Positions 1 to 7,765 of a DNA stretch of 64,000 nt are shown here, one piece after another. The notes beneath the pieces were generated by a model, which saw only the letters and a program-made list of their open reading frames with translations, did not search any database and was not told the origin of the DNA. Numbering within the stretch: the first letter of the stretch is position 1; every line of letters begins with the position of its first letter. Source of the DNA: DASSBR01 sp035701285 (GTDB taxonomy: Bacteria > Pseudomonadota > Gammaproteobacteria > Natronospirales > DASSBR01); contig DASSNT010000015.1 of assembly GCA_035701285.1 (NCBI GenBank), positions 1 to 64,000 of the forward strand, given 5' to 3'. The translations under genes and the position numbers were made by a program.

Positions 1-1
1 C

Positions 2-223
2 GCCGCCAACCGCAACCCCAAGGTGCGGGCCGCTCTTGCGCACGATGTGACGTCGGCGCGGCTGTCGCGCGAGCATAATGATGCCAACGTGGTGGCGTTC
101 GGCCAGCGGCTGATCGGTGTCGAGGTCGCCCGCGAGGCGCTGAAGGTGTTCCTCGCCACTCCGTTCGCCGGTGGCCGCCACACCGGCCGCGTCGCCAAGC
201 TTTCGAAGGAACCGTGCACATGA
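2..223 (+). CDS. rpiB: Ribose-5-phosphate isomerase B, C-terminal part (truncated by window edge)
   Basis: This is the last 73 codons of a gene that begins before the window. The residues HDVTSARLSREHNDANVV followed by a GQRLIG segment match the end of the RpiB/LacAB family, which interconverts ribose 5-phosphate and ribulose 5-phosphate in the pentose phosphate pathway. The TGA stop at 221-223 overlaps the ATG of glyA at 220, so the two genes are translationally coupled. An rpiB-glyA-nrdR-rib order is common in proteobacteria, which supports the call. The catalytic N-terminal half is not visible. Confidence 0.85.
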   Translation, partial: AANRNPKVRAALAHDVTSARLSREHNDANVVAFGQRLIGVEVAREALKVFLATPFAGGRHTGRVAKLSKEPCT

Positions 224-1539
224 GCCAGCCCGCCGTGAAGACCCACGACACCATCTCGCCGATGTTCACGCAAAGCCTCGGCGAGGCCGACCCCGCCATC
301 GAGGCGGTGATCAAAGCCGAGCTGCATCGCCAGCGCGAGCAGATCGAGTTGATCGCATCGGAGAACATCGTGTCCCGCGCCGTTCTCGAGACGGCGGGCT
401 CGGTGCTGACCAACAAGTACGCCGAAGGCTATCCCGGCAAGCGTTATTACGGCGGTTGCGAGTTCGTCGACGTCGCCGAGCGGCTCGCCATTCAGCGCGC
501 CAAAAAGCTTTTCAATGCTGATTACGCGAATGTGCAGCCCCATTCCGGTTCGCAGGCGAACGCCGCGGCTTTTCTGGCGCTGATGCAGCCGGGTGACACG
601 CTGCTGGGCATGAGTCTTGCTCACGGCGGCCATTTGACGCACGGCGCCAAGCCGAATTTCTCCGGCAAGCTGTTCAACGCGGTCCAGTATGGTCTGACCG
701 AGGACGGCAGCGAGGTCGATTACGAGCAGGTCGCAGCGCTCGCGCGCGAGCACAAGCCGAAGGTCATCGTTGCCGGCTTTTCCGCCTATTCGCGGGTGAT
801 GGACTGGCAGCGGTTCCGGGACATTGCCGACGAGGTGGGTGCCTATCTCGTCGTCGATATGGCGCACGTCGCCGGGCTGGTCGCCGCGGGCGTCTACCCG
901 AGTCCGGTTGGCATTGCCGACATTACCACCACCACGACGCACAAGACGCTGCGCGGGCCGCGCGGCGGCATGATCCTGGCGCGGGCCAGCGAAGAAATCG
1001 AGAAAAAGCTCAATTCGATCGTGTTCCCGGGCACGCAGGGCGGCCCGCTGATGCACATCATCGCGGCCAAGGCGGTCGCGTTGCTCGAGGCGTTGCAGCC
1101 GGAGTTCAAGGCATATCAGGCACAGGTGGTGACCAATGCACGGGCGATGGCCGCGCAATTGAAAGATCGCGGTTTCAAGATCGTGTCCGGGGGGACGGAC
1201 AACCACCTGCTTCTGCTCGATCTGATCGACAAGGGCGTGACAGGCAAGGATGCGGACGCGGCGCTCGATCGCGCCAATATTACGGTCAACAAGAACGCGG
1301 TGCCGAACGATCCACGCTCGCCGTTCGTGACCAGTGGCCTGCGCATCGGCACCCCGGCGGTGACGACGCGCGGCATGGGGGAAGCCGAAGTGCGCCAACT
1401 GGCGGACTGCGTGGCTGACGTGGTCGATAACATCAACGACGCCGGTGTGATCGAACGCGTCCGCGATCAGGCGCTGGCGTTGTGCCGGCAGTTCCCGGTC
1501 TATCCGGCTGCCGCGGAAGCGCGGCGCGCGACGGCCTGA
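220..1539 (+). CDS. glyA: Serine hydroxymethyltransferase
   Basis: The 439-residue product converts serine and tetrahydrofolate to glycine and 5,10-methylene-THF, using PLP in the cytoplasm. The N-terminal IELIASENIVS motif and the PLP-lysine motif TTTTTHKTLRGPRGG (lysine near residue 242) are intact, and the length is slightly above the usual 415-420. The ATG at 220 is preferred over the GTG at 214 because GAAGGA at 205-210 gives a 9-nt spacing to the ATG but only 3 nt to the GTG. The start overlaps the rpiB stop (ATGA). Confidence 0.96.
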   Translation: MSQPAVKTHDTISPMFTQSLGEADPAIEAVIKAELHRQREQIELIASENIVSRAVLETAGSVLTNKYAEGYPGKRYYGGCEFVDVAERLAIQRAKKLFNADYANVQPHSGSQANAAAFLALMQPGDTLLGMSLAHGGHLTHGAKPNFSGKLFNAVQYGLTEDGSEVDYEQVAALAREHKPKVIVAGFSAYSRVMDWQRFRDIADEVGAYLVVDMAHVAGLVAAGVYPSPVGIADITTTTTHKTLRGPRGGMILARASEEIEKKLNSIVFPGTQGGPLMHIIAAKAVALLEALQPEFKAYQAQVVTNARAMAAQLKDRGFKIVSGGTDNHLLLLDLIDKGVTGKDADAALDRANITVNKNAVPNDPRSPFVTSGLRIGTPAVTTRGMGEAEVRQLADCVADVVDNINDAGVIERVRDQALALCRQFPVYPAAAEARRATA

Positions 1540-1545
1540 TCAATC

Positions 1546-1989
1546 GTGTCGACGCATCACGCGACGGTGGTTTGGCGCAAGACGACGGAGTCGTTTGCCT
1601 ACGACGACTACAACCGTGAACACGAGTGGCGCTTTGGCGATCATACTGTCGTCAAGGCGTCTGCCGCGCCCGGTTACTTTGGCGACGGCGCGAGCGTCGA
1701 TCCGGAGGAGGCATTCGTCGCTGCGCTGTCGAGTTGCCATATGCTCACGTTCCTCGCGCTTTGCGCGCGCAAGCGGCTGGTGGTCGAAAGCTATGACGAC
1801 GAGGCGGTCGGCCATCTTGAGAAGAACGCGCGCGACATGCTGGCGGTGACGCGGGTGGAGCTGCATCCGCGAATTCGCTTCGCGGACGGTATTGTCGTCG
1901 GTGCCGAGCAGCTCCAGTCACTGCATGAACGCGCACATGAGCATTGCTTTATCGCCAATTCGGTGACGACGGAAGTCATTGTGGTGTAG
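1546..1989 (+). CDS. OsmC-like peroxiredoxin-related protein
   Basis: The 147-residue protein belongs to the OsmC/Ohr fold, small cytoplasmic thiol proteins that reduce organic hydroperoxides. The fold signature is seen in the N-terminal VVWRKTTESFAYDDY...HEWRF stretch, the central SSCHMLTFLALC segment with the first reactive cysteine, and EHCFIANSV near the C-terminus with the second. It begins at a GTG six bases after glyA, with no strong ribosome binding site, so it may be co-transcribed with glyA. The substrate is not predictable. It could equally be called an OsmC family protein of unknown role. Confidence 0.85.
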   Translation: MSTHHATVVWRKTTESFAYDDYNREHEWRFGDHTVVKASAAPGYFGDGASVDPEEAFVAALSSCHMLTFLALCARKRLVVESYDDEAVGHLEKNARDMLAVTRVELHPRIRFADGIVVGAEQLQSLHERAHEHCFIANSVTTEVIVV

Positions 1990-2004
1990 ACGGAATTACT
2001 TGTT

Positions 2005-2068
2005 GTCATTCCCGCGAAAGCGGGAATCCACGCCGGCAAGAATGGATACCCGCTTTCGCGGGTATGAC
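2005..2068. repeat. REP-like double palindrome
   Basis: Two 26-bp arms (2005-2030 and 2043-2068) are inverted repeats of each other with two mismatches. Each arm itself contains the short palindrome CCCGCGAAAGCGGG or its complement. The element fills the gap between the OsmC-like gene and nrdR and resembles the extragenic palindromes that are scattered in many proteobacterial genomes. It may stabilise or terminate transcripts; only the structure is seen here. Confidence 0.8.
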
Positions 2069-2090
2069 AGCCGGTAGAGGCTTCTTAGCT

Positions 2091-2594
2091 GTGCATTGCC
2101 CTTTCTGCGGACACGAAGAAACCAAGGTCATCGACTCGCGCCTCGCCGGCGAGGGCCGCCAGGTCCGCCGCCGCCGCGAGTGCGCGCGCTGCACCGAGCG
2201 CTTCACCACGTTTGAAACCGCCGAGCTGGTGATGCCGCGCATCGTCAAGCGTGACGGCACGCGCACGCCGTTCGACGAAAACAAGCTGAGAACAGGCATC
2301 CTGCGCGCGCTGGAAAAGCGACCGGTGGATACCGAGCGCGTCGAGGCTGCGGTCGCCAATATCATCCACCGCCTGCAGACGACCGGCGAGCGCGAAGTGC
2401 GCTCGCGTGAACTGGGCGACTGGGTCATGGAGGCGCTGCGCGAACTGGATGAAGTGGCATACGTGCGCTTCGCCTCCGTCTACCGCAGCTTTGCGGACGT
2501 AGAGGCGTTTCAGGAAGAAATTGAACGGCTCCGGAACGTGTCGCCGGAAAACGATCGAGATCAGATGTCGCTGTTGCCGGAGAAAAAGAAGTAG
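2091..2594 (+). CDS. nrdR: Transcriptional repressor NrdR
   Basis: NrdR represses ribonucleotide reductase operons in response to ATP/dATP. The 167-residue product has the N-terminal zinc ribbon (MHCPFCGHEETKVIDSRL, then CARCTERFTTFE) followed by an ATP-cone domain starting near residue 45 with PFDENKLRTGILRALEKRP. The start is the GTG at 2091, which gives the canonical MHCPFCG N-terminus; longer in-frame extensions only read through the REP element. The TAG stop shares its G with the GTG start of ribD. Its position ahead of the rib-nusB genes is the usual one. Confidence 0.95.
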   Translation: MHCPFCGHEETKVIDSRLAGEGRQVRRRRECARCTERFTTFETAELVMPRIVKRDGTRTPFDENKLRTGILRALEKRPVDTERVEAAVANIIHRLQTTGEREVRSRELGDWVMEALRELDEVAYVRFASVYRSFADVEAFQEEIERLRNVSPENDRDQMSLLPEKKK

Positions 2595-3685
2595 TGTCGC
2601 CCGACGTCGAATTTATGGCGCGTGCGCTGCAGCTGGCGCGCCGCGGCCTGTACACGACGGATCCAAATCCTCGTGTCGGCTGCGTGGTCGTAGCCGACGG
2701 CGAGATCGCTGGCGAGGGCTGGCACCAACGCGCCGGCGAAGCGCATGCGGAAGTTGTGGCACTGGCCGCTGCCGGCGAGCGGGCGCGTGGTGCGACGGCC
2801 TACGTGACGCTGGAGCCGTGCTGTCATGTCGGGCGAACGGGGCCGTGTACCGAGGCGCTGGTCGGAGCGGGCGTCGCACGCGTGGTTGCTGCGATGACCG
2901 ACCCGAATCCCCGTGTTGCGGGGCAGGGCCTGGCACGGCTGCGTGAAGCGGGCATTGCGGCAGAGGCCGGCCTGCTTGAAACCGACGCGGCGGCGCTGAA
3001 TGCCGGCTTCGTCAAGCGTATGACACATGGGCTGCCGTTCGTGCGGCTCAAGGTCGCCGCGAGCCTCGACGGCCGCACGGCGCTGGCATCGGGCGAAAGT
3101 CAGTGGATTTCCGGTACGGCGGCGCGGGCTGACGGCCATCGTCTGCGGGCGCGGAGTTCGGCAGTTCTCGTCGGCATCGGCACAGCGCTGGCGGATGATC
3201 CGCAACTGACGGCGCGCGATACGGGCTTTCCGGTCGAGCGCCAGCCGGTGCGCGTGGTACTGGACGGCGATCTGCGCCTGCCCTCGACGGCGCGAATGCT
3301 GAACGACGGCGGCCGGACGATTGTTTTTGCGGCGACTGAGGCTGCCAGTGCGGAACCGGACTTGGCGGGCGCGACAGTCGAATGCGTCGATCGGCGCGGA
3401 GATCATTTGAATCTTGAAGCGGTTCTGCGCCGGCTCGCGGAGCTGGAATGCAACGAGGTGCTGGTCGAGGCTGGCGCGCAACTCAACGGCGCGCTGCTTG
3501 CAGCCGGCCTGGTGGATGAAGTTGTCGTGTATCTTGCTCCGACGCTGTTGGGCGACGCCGGCCGGGGCATGTTTTCGCTGCCCGCGCTCGCGACGCTGGC
3601 AGACCGGCCCCGGCTGCGGCTCGTGGATCAGCGGCCGCTGGGGGATGACTGGCGATTGACGTACGTACCCGAAGTGGAGAACTGA
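2594..3685 (+). CDS. ribD: Bifunctional riboflavin biosynthesis deaminase/reductase RibD
   Basis: RibD carries out the second and third steps of riboflavin synthesis: deamination of the pyrimidine intermediate, then NADPH-dependent reduction of the ribosyl side chain. The 363-residue protein has the N-terminal CMP/dCMP-deaminase-type zinc site (HAEVVAL and PCCHVGRTGPC, residues about 50-85) and a C-terminal RibD reductase domain from about residue 150 (FVRLKVAASLDGRTAL). The GTG start overlaps the nrdR stop by one base, and the stop directly abuts ribE, so expression is coupled. Confidence 0.96.
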   Translation: MSPDVEFMARALQLARRGLYTTDPNPRVGCVVVADGEIAGEGWHQRAGEAHAEVVALAAAGERARGATAYVTLEPCCHVGRTGPCTEALVGAGVARVVAAMTDPNPRVAGQGLARLREAGIAAEAGLLETDAAALNAGFVKRMTHGLPFVRLKVAASLDGRTALASGESQWISGTAARADGHRLRARSSAVLVGIGTALADDPQLTARDTGFPVERQPVRVVLDGDLRLPSTARMLNDGGRTIVFAATEAASAEPDLAGATVECVDRRGDHLNLEAVLRRLAELECNEVLVEAGAQLNGALLAAGLVDEVVVYLAPTLLGDAGRGMFSLPALATLADRPRLRLVDQRPLGDDWRLTYVPEVEN

Positions 3686-4297
3686 ATGTTTACCGGCATC
3701 GTTCAGGCGCTTGGCGAAGTCACCGCAATCCATACGACCGGCGGCGACGCGAGCATTGAAGTCGCCGCGCCCGAACTGGATTTCAGCAACTTGAGCCTCG
3801 GCGAGAGCATCGCCGTCAACGGCGTCTGCCTGACCATTACGACGCTGGCCAGCGTCGGATTCGGCGCCGACGTTTCCGGCGAAACGCTCGCCTGCACGAC
3901 ACTGGGCGCGCTGGAACCCGGCACGCAGGTGAATCTTGAAGTCCCCGCAACGCCGACCACGCTGCTGGGCGGTCACATGGTGCTGGGGCACGTCGATGGC
4001 GTCGGCCAGGTGGTCGAGCGCCGCGACGACGGCCGCTCCGTGCGGTTCGATATCGAGCTGCCGGTGGCGCTGGCGCGGTACGTGGCGGCCAAGGGTTCGA
4101 TCGCGGTCGATGGCGTCAGCCTGACGGTGAATACCGTCGAAGCCGGTCGGTTCGGCGTCAATATCATCCCGCATACACTGGAACGCACGATTATCGCTGA
4201 CTATGCTGCAGGGACGCGTGTGAACCTCGAATGCGATATCATCGCGCGTTACCTCGAACGGCTTAATGCCTCAGATACGTCCAATGCTGCAACCTGA
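3686..4297 (+). CDS. ribE: Riboflavin synthase alpha chain
   Basis: This enzyme dismutates two 6,7-dimethyl-8-ribityllumazine molecules to riboflavin and the pyrimidine precursor. The 203-residue protein starts with the invariant MFTGIVQ and shows the two homologous lumazine-binding halves (SIAVNGVCLT near residue 45 and SIAVDGVSLT near residue 140). It begins directly after the ribD stop. The gene is called ribC or ribE depending on the organism. The ribBA start lies just after its end. Confidence 0.95.
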   Translation: MFTGIVQALGEVTAIHTTGGDASIEVAAPELDFSNLSLGESIAVNGVCLTITTLASVGFGADVSGETLACTTLGALEPGTQVNLEVPATPTTLLGGHMVLGHVDGVGQVVERRDDGRSVRFDIELPVALARYVAAKGSIAVDGVSLTVNTVEAGRFGVNIIPHTLERTIIADYAAGTRVNLECDIIARYLERLNASDTSNAAT

Positions 4298-4310
4298 AGA
4301 GTCCGACCAG

Positions 4311-5411
4311 ATGGAACTCGACTCCATCGAAGACATCGTCGCCGACATCCGCGCCGGCCGCATGGTCATCATGATGGACGACGAAGACCGCGAGAACGAA
4401 GGCGATCTCATCATCGCTGCCGAAAAGGCGACGCCGGAGGCCATCGCGTTCTTCGTCCGCTATACCAGCGGCATCATCTGCATGCCGATGATGGGCAAGC
4501 GGCTCGAAGAGCTGCGCCTGCCGCAGATGGTGTCGGAAAACACCGACACGCGCCACACTGCTTACACGGTTTCCGTCGACTGCAAAATCGGCACAACCAC
4601 CGGGATTTCTGCGCATGATCGGGCGAAGACGATCCGCGCGCTGGCCGACCCGGCCTCGTCGCCGGATGCCTTTAACCGGCCCGGCCACATCTTTCCGCTC
4701 CGCTATACCGAAGGCGGCGTGCTGTTCCGCACCGGCCATACCGAGGCATCGGTGGACCTGGTGCGCCTGGCCGGCCTCGAATCGCCGGCGGCGGTGATTT
4801 CCGAAGTCGTCAATGACGACGGCACGATGAAACGGGCGCCGGAACTGATGTCGTTCGCGCGCGAGCACGGCATCCGGATCGGCACGATCGCCGACCTGAT
4901 TCATTACCGCATGCAGAACGAAAAGAGCGTGTCGCGGATTGTCGAGCGCCAGGTTTCGACCGAGTTCGGCGATATGCGGTTGATCACCTACAAGGATCAC
5001 GTCAGCCAGGCGGCGCATTTTGCGCTGGTGGCCGGCGAGCTGATTGCGGACGAGCCGACGCTCGTGCGCGTGCATCTGCAAAACGCGCTGAGCGACGTGC
5101 TGGCGATCCGCTCCGACGCGCTCGGCTGGCCGTTCCGGGACGCGCTGTCGCGTATCGCGAAGGAGGGTGGCGTCGCGGTGGTGCTGCACCAGCCGGAGTC
5201 GCCGGCCGACCTGGCGAGGACGCTCGAATCGCTGCCGGCCAAGCCGGCCCCGGCGGAGAATGAGGACGGTGCGCAGGTGCTGCGCACCTACGGCGTCGGC
5301 GCGCAGATTTTGATCGACCTCGGCGTGCGCCGCATGCGCGTGTTGAGCGCGCCGAAGAAAATGCACGGCATTTCGGGCTTCGGCCTGGAAGTCGTCGAAT
5401 ACGTGAGCTGA
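4311..5411 (+). CDS. ribBA: 3,4-dihydroxy-2-butanone-4-phosphate synthase with degenerate GTP cyclohydrolase II-like domain
   Basis: The N-terminal 200 residues are a normal RibB (MMDDEDRENEGDLI, then the TGHTEASVDLVRLAG substrate loop), which makes the four-carbon unit of riboflavin from ribulose 5-phosphate. The C-terminal 160 residues align with GTP cyclohydrolase II, but the zinc-binding cysteines of the GDVFGSxRCDCG region are absent: the sequence reads VRVHLQNALSDVLAIRSDA. This half is therefore unlikely to hydrolyse GTP, a situation also known in other gammaproteobacterial RibBA-like proteins. The ATG at 4311 is chosen for its GAAGAG site at 4295-4300 and match to family N-termini; earlier in-frame ATGs at 4266 and 4284 lie inside ribE. 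Confidence 0.9.
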   Translation: MELDSIEDIVADIRAGRMVIMMDDEDRENEGDLIIAAEKATPEAIAFFVRYTSGIICMPMMGKRLEELRLPQMVSENTDTRHTAYTVSVDCKIGTTTGISAHDRAKTIRALADPASSPDAFNRPGHIFPLRYTEGGVLFRTGHTEASVDLVRLAGLESPAAVISEVVNDDGTMKRAPELMSFAREHGIRIGTIADLIHYRMQNEKSVSRIVERQVSTEFGDMRLITYKDHVSQAAHFALVAGELIADEPTLVRVHLQNALSDVLAIRSDALGWPFRDALSRIAKEGGVAVVLHQPESPADLARTLESLPAKPAPAENEDGAQVLRTYGVGAQILIDLGVRRMRVLSAPKKMHGISGFGLEVVEYVS

Positions 5412-5413
5412 CC

Positions 5414-5905
5414 ATGTCGGATTTTACTCCCGCCGGTGACCGCGATTTGTCCGTCTCTGACGCACGCATTGTCATGGTGGCATCGCGCTTCAACGACTTT
5501 ATCGTCAACGGCCTCATCGACGGGGCGCGCCGAATGCTTGCGCGTCACGGTGTCGCGGATGACGCGATGGAACTTGTGTATGTGCCGGGCGCATTCGAAA
5601 TTCCGCTTGCCGCAAAGAAGCTGGCCGAAACCGGGCGCTTCGACGGTATTGTTGCGCTCGGCGCGGTAATCCGCGGCGATACCGCTCATTTCGAGTTCGT
5701 CGCCGGCGAGTGCACGCGCGGTCTGGGCCAGGTCATGCTGGAGACAGGCCTGCCGATCGGCTTCGGTGTGCTCACCTGCGACACCGACGCACAGGCAATG
5801 GAGCGATCCAACTCCAAGGAAGGCAACAAAGGCGAGGAAGCGGCGCTCGCCGTGCTGGAAATGGTCGATGTGCTGCGGCGGATGGGTGAGGGGACATCGC
5901 TGTAA
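5414..5905 (+). CDS. ribH: 6,7-dimethyl-8-ribityllumazine synthase
   Basis: RibH condenses the pyrimidine intermediate with dihydroxybutanone phosphate, the penultimate step of riboflavin synthesis, and normally forms large cytoplasmic capsids or decamers. The 163-residue protein shows the substrate-binding VASRFNDFI, the PGAFEIPL loop and the RGDTAHFEFV segment with the catalytic histidine. The start follows the ribBA stop by two bases and its TAA overlaps the nusB ATG (TAATG), so the block is one operon. Confidence 0.96.
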   Translation: MSDFTPAGDRDLSVSDARIVMVASRFNDFIVNGLIDGARRMLARHGVADDAMELVYVPGAFEIPLAAKKLAETGRFDGIVALGAVIRGDTAHFEFVAGECTRGLGQVMLETGLPIGFGVLTCDTDAQAMERSNSKEGNKGEEAALAVLEMVDVLRRMGEGTSL

Positions 5906-6327
5906 TGACCCGCTCGAATTTCCGTTCGCGCGCCCGCAGCCGGGCGCTGCAGGCCCTGTACCAGTGGCAAATCACCGCCGACGAACCGCGGGCGATATTG
6001 ACGCAGTTCCTGGCCGAGAAACGCGACCGCCGCGAGACCGAGTACTTCGAAACCCTGTTTTCGGAGGCTGCCGCTGCGGCGGATGACCTCGATACGCTGG
6101 CCGGGCAATATCTCGACCGGCCACTCGCCCAGATCGACCCGATCGAGCGCGCGATCCTGTGGATCAGCCTGCTCGAGTTTCGCGACCACATCGAAGTGCC
6201 GTACCGGGTCGTCATCAACGAAGCGGTTGAATTGGCGAAACGCTATGGCGCCGAAGCCAGTCATAAGTACATCAATGCGGTACTCGACCGCGCTGCGGCC
6301 GAGCTGAGAACCCTGGAAACGCGCTGA
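5905..6327 (+). CDS. nusB: Transcription antitermination factor NusB
   Basis: NusB binds boxA RNA with NusE (S10) and supports antitermination of rRNA operons. The 140-residue all-helical protein has the typical RARSRALQALYQWQ N-terminus, the DPIERAILWISLLEF segment and the C-terminal NEAVELAKRYGAEASHKYIN motif. A ribH-nusB-thiL order is widespread in proteobacteria. It overlaps ribH by one base. Confidence 0.96.
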   Translation: MTRSNFRSRARSRALQALYQWQITADEPRAILTQFLAEKRDRRETEYFETLFSEAAAAADDLDTLAGQYLDRPLAQIDPIERAILWISLLEFRDHIEVPYRVVINEAVELAKRYGAEASHKYINAVLDRAAAELRTLETR

Positions 6328-6338
6328 TCGCGAACGGC

Positions 6339-7268
6339 ATGGACGAGTTCGCGCTGATCCGCCGTTATTTCGACCGCCCCGGTGACAACGCACGCGGCGT
6401 CAGCCTCGGTATCGGCGACGATGCCGCGTTGCTGCAGGTTCCGGCGGGTCACGAGCTGGCCGTTACGACCGACACGATGGTCGAGGCTGTTCATTTTCCG
6501 GCCGACGCGCCAGCCCATGGCATAGGGTATCGCGCCCTCGCTACCAATCTCAGCGACCTCGCCGCGATGGGCGCAACGCCGGCGTGGGCAACGCTGGCGG
6601 TGACGCTGCCCGGCGCGGACGCAGCCTGGATAGAGGCTTTTTCACGAGGTTTCTTTGAACTGGCCGACGCGTTCGACGTGGCGCTGGTCGGCGGCGACGT
6701 GACCCGCGGTCCGCTGACGATCACCGTTGGCATGTACGGCGTCGTCGCGGCCGGCACAGCCTTGCGCCGCAGTGGCGCGCGTCCCGGCGATCGCATCGTC
6801 GTCACCGGCGCGCTGGGGGAAGCCGCGGCCGGCCTGAAAGCCTGGCCGCTTGCCGACGGGGGAGGACGGTATCTGTACCCGCAGCCGCGTGTCGCTGAAG
6901 GGCAGGCGTTGCGCGGCTACGCCAGCGCGGCGATCGATATTTCAGACGGGTTGCTGGCAGACCTCGGGCATATCATCGAAGCGAGCGGCGTGGGCGCCGA
7001 GGTGGCAGCAGGCCAGGTGCCGCTGGCGCCGACGCTGGCCAGCTTCGACAGCGCCACTGCGCGCGAAACGGCCTTGACCGGCGGCGACGACTACGAACTG
7101 TGCTTCACGATCGAGCCGGAGCGACTCGACGCGCTGCGACAGGTCTGGCAGCCGGAATGGGCCGAACTGCACGAGATCGGCGTTATTTCCGACCAACGGA
7201 CGCTGCGATGCATCGCGCCTGACGGCACGTTGTGGCAACCTGACGCACCCGGCTACCGGCATTTTTGA
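6339..7268 (+). CDS. thiL: Thiamine-monophosphate kinase
   Basis: ThiL phosphorylates thiamine monophosphate to the active cofactor thiamine diphosphate. The 309-residue protein has the family's GIGDDAALL motif near residue 28, the TTDTMVEAVHF segment and the GDDYELCFT motif near the C-terminus. The gap to nusB is 11 bases. Its TGA overlaps the ATG of pgpA (TGATG). Confidence 0.95.
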   Translation: MDEFALIRRYFDRPGDNARGVSLGIGDDAALLQVPAGHELAVTTDTMVEAVHFPADAPAHGIGYRALATNLSDLAAMGATPAWATLAVTLPGADAAWIEAFSRGFFELADAFDVALVGGDVTRGPLTITVGMYGVVAAGTALRRSGARPGDRIVVTGALGEAAAGLKAWPLADGGGRYLYPQPRVAEGQALRGYASAAIDISDGLLADLGHIIEASGVGAEVAAGQVPLAPTLASFDSATARETALTGGDDYELCFTIEPERLDALRQVWQPEWAELHEIGVISDQRTLRCIAPDGTLWQPDAPGYRHF

Positions 7269-7765
7269 TGCGGATAGATACCAACCGGATTCTGCGCGAC
7301 CCGGTCCACTTAATGGCTTTCGGCTTCGGCTCAGGGCTCGCGCCGCGTGCGCCCGGCACCTTCGGCACGCTGGTGGCGGTGCCGGTTGCCTACGCGCTGG
7401 CGCTGCTGCCCACGCTTTGGCATGCGGCCGTCATCGTCCTGCTGTTCGCTGCCGGCGTCTGGATTTGCGGCACCAGCGCGCGGCGGCTGGGAGTGCATGA
7501 TTTTTCGGGCATCGTATTCGACGAAATCGTCGGCTACCTGATCACGCTCGCGATTGCGACTGCCGCCGTCCCGTTCAATTGGCTGGCCGTCATCGCAGGC
7601 TTCGTGCTGTTCCGCATTTTTGACATCGCGAAGCCCTGGCCGATCGGCTGGCTGGATCGCCACGTTGGCGGCGGGACTGGAATCATGCTGGACGACGTCG
7701 CTGCCGGCATTTATGCTGGAGTCATCTGGTGGGGGATATCGCAATGGATACCGCAGATATATTAA
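7268..7765 (+). CDS. pgpA: Phosphatidylglycerophosphatase A
   Basis: PgpA dephosphorylates phosphatidylglycerophosphate to phosphatidylglycerol in the inner membrane. The 165-residue protein contains the GFGSGLAPRAPGTFGTL signature, the IVFDEIVGYLIT motif, and hydrophobic segments that would form three to four membrane helices. The ATG at 7268 overlaps the thiL stop, and a TTG one codon upstream is not needed. The thiL-pgpA pair is standard. The following kinase gene starts inside its last 22 bases. Confidence 0.93.
   Translation: MRIDTNRILRDPVHLMAFGFGSGLAPRAPGTFGTLVAVPVAYALALLPTLWHAAVIVLLFAAGVWICGTSARRLGVHDFSGIVFDEIVGYLITLAIATAAVPFNWLAVIAGFVLFRIFDIAKPWPIGWLDRHVGGGTGIMLDDVAAGIYAGVIWWGISQWIPQIY

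Noticed and set aside
1944..2090. Long N-terminal extension of nrdR through the REP element
   Set aside because: The GTG at 2091 gives the canonical MHCPFCG start; the extension is the translation of a palindrome.
2561..4174. 537-codon minus-strand frame opposite ribD and ribE
   Set aside because: Both ribD and ribE are intact on the plus strand with all catalytic motifs. The antisense product is rich in Arg, His and Gln with no recognisable domain.
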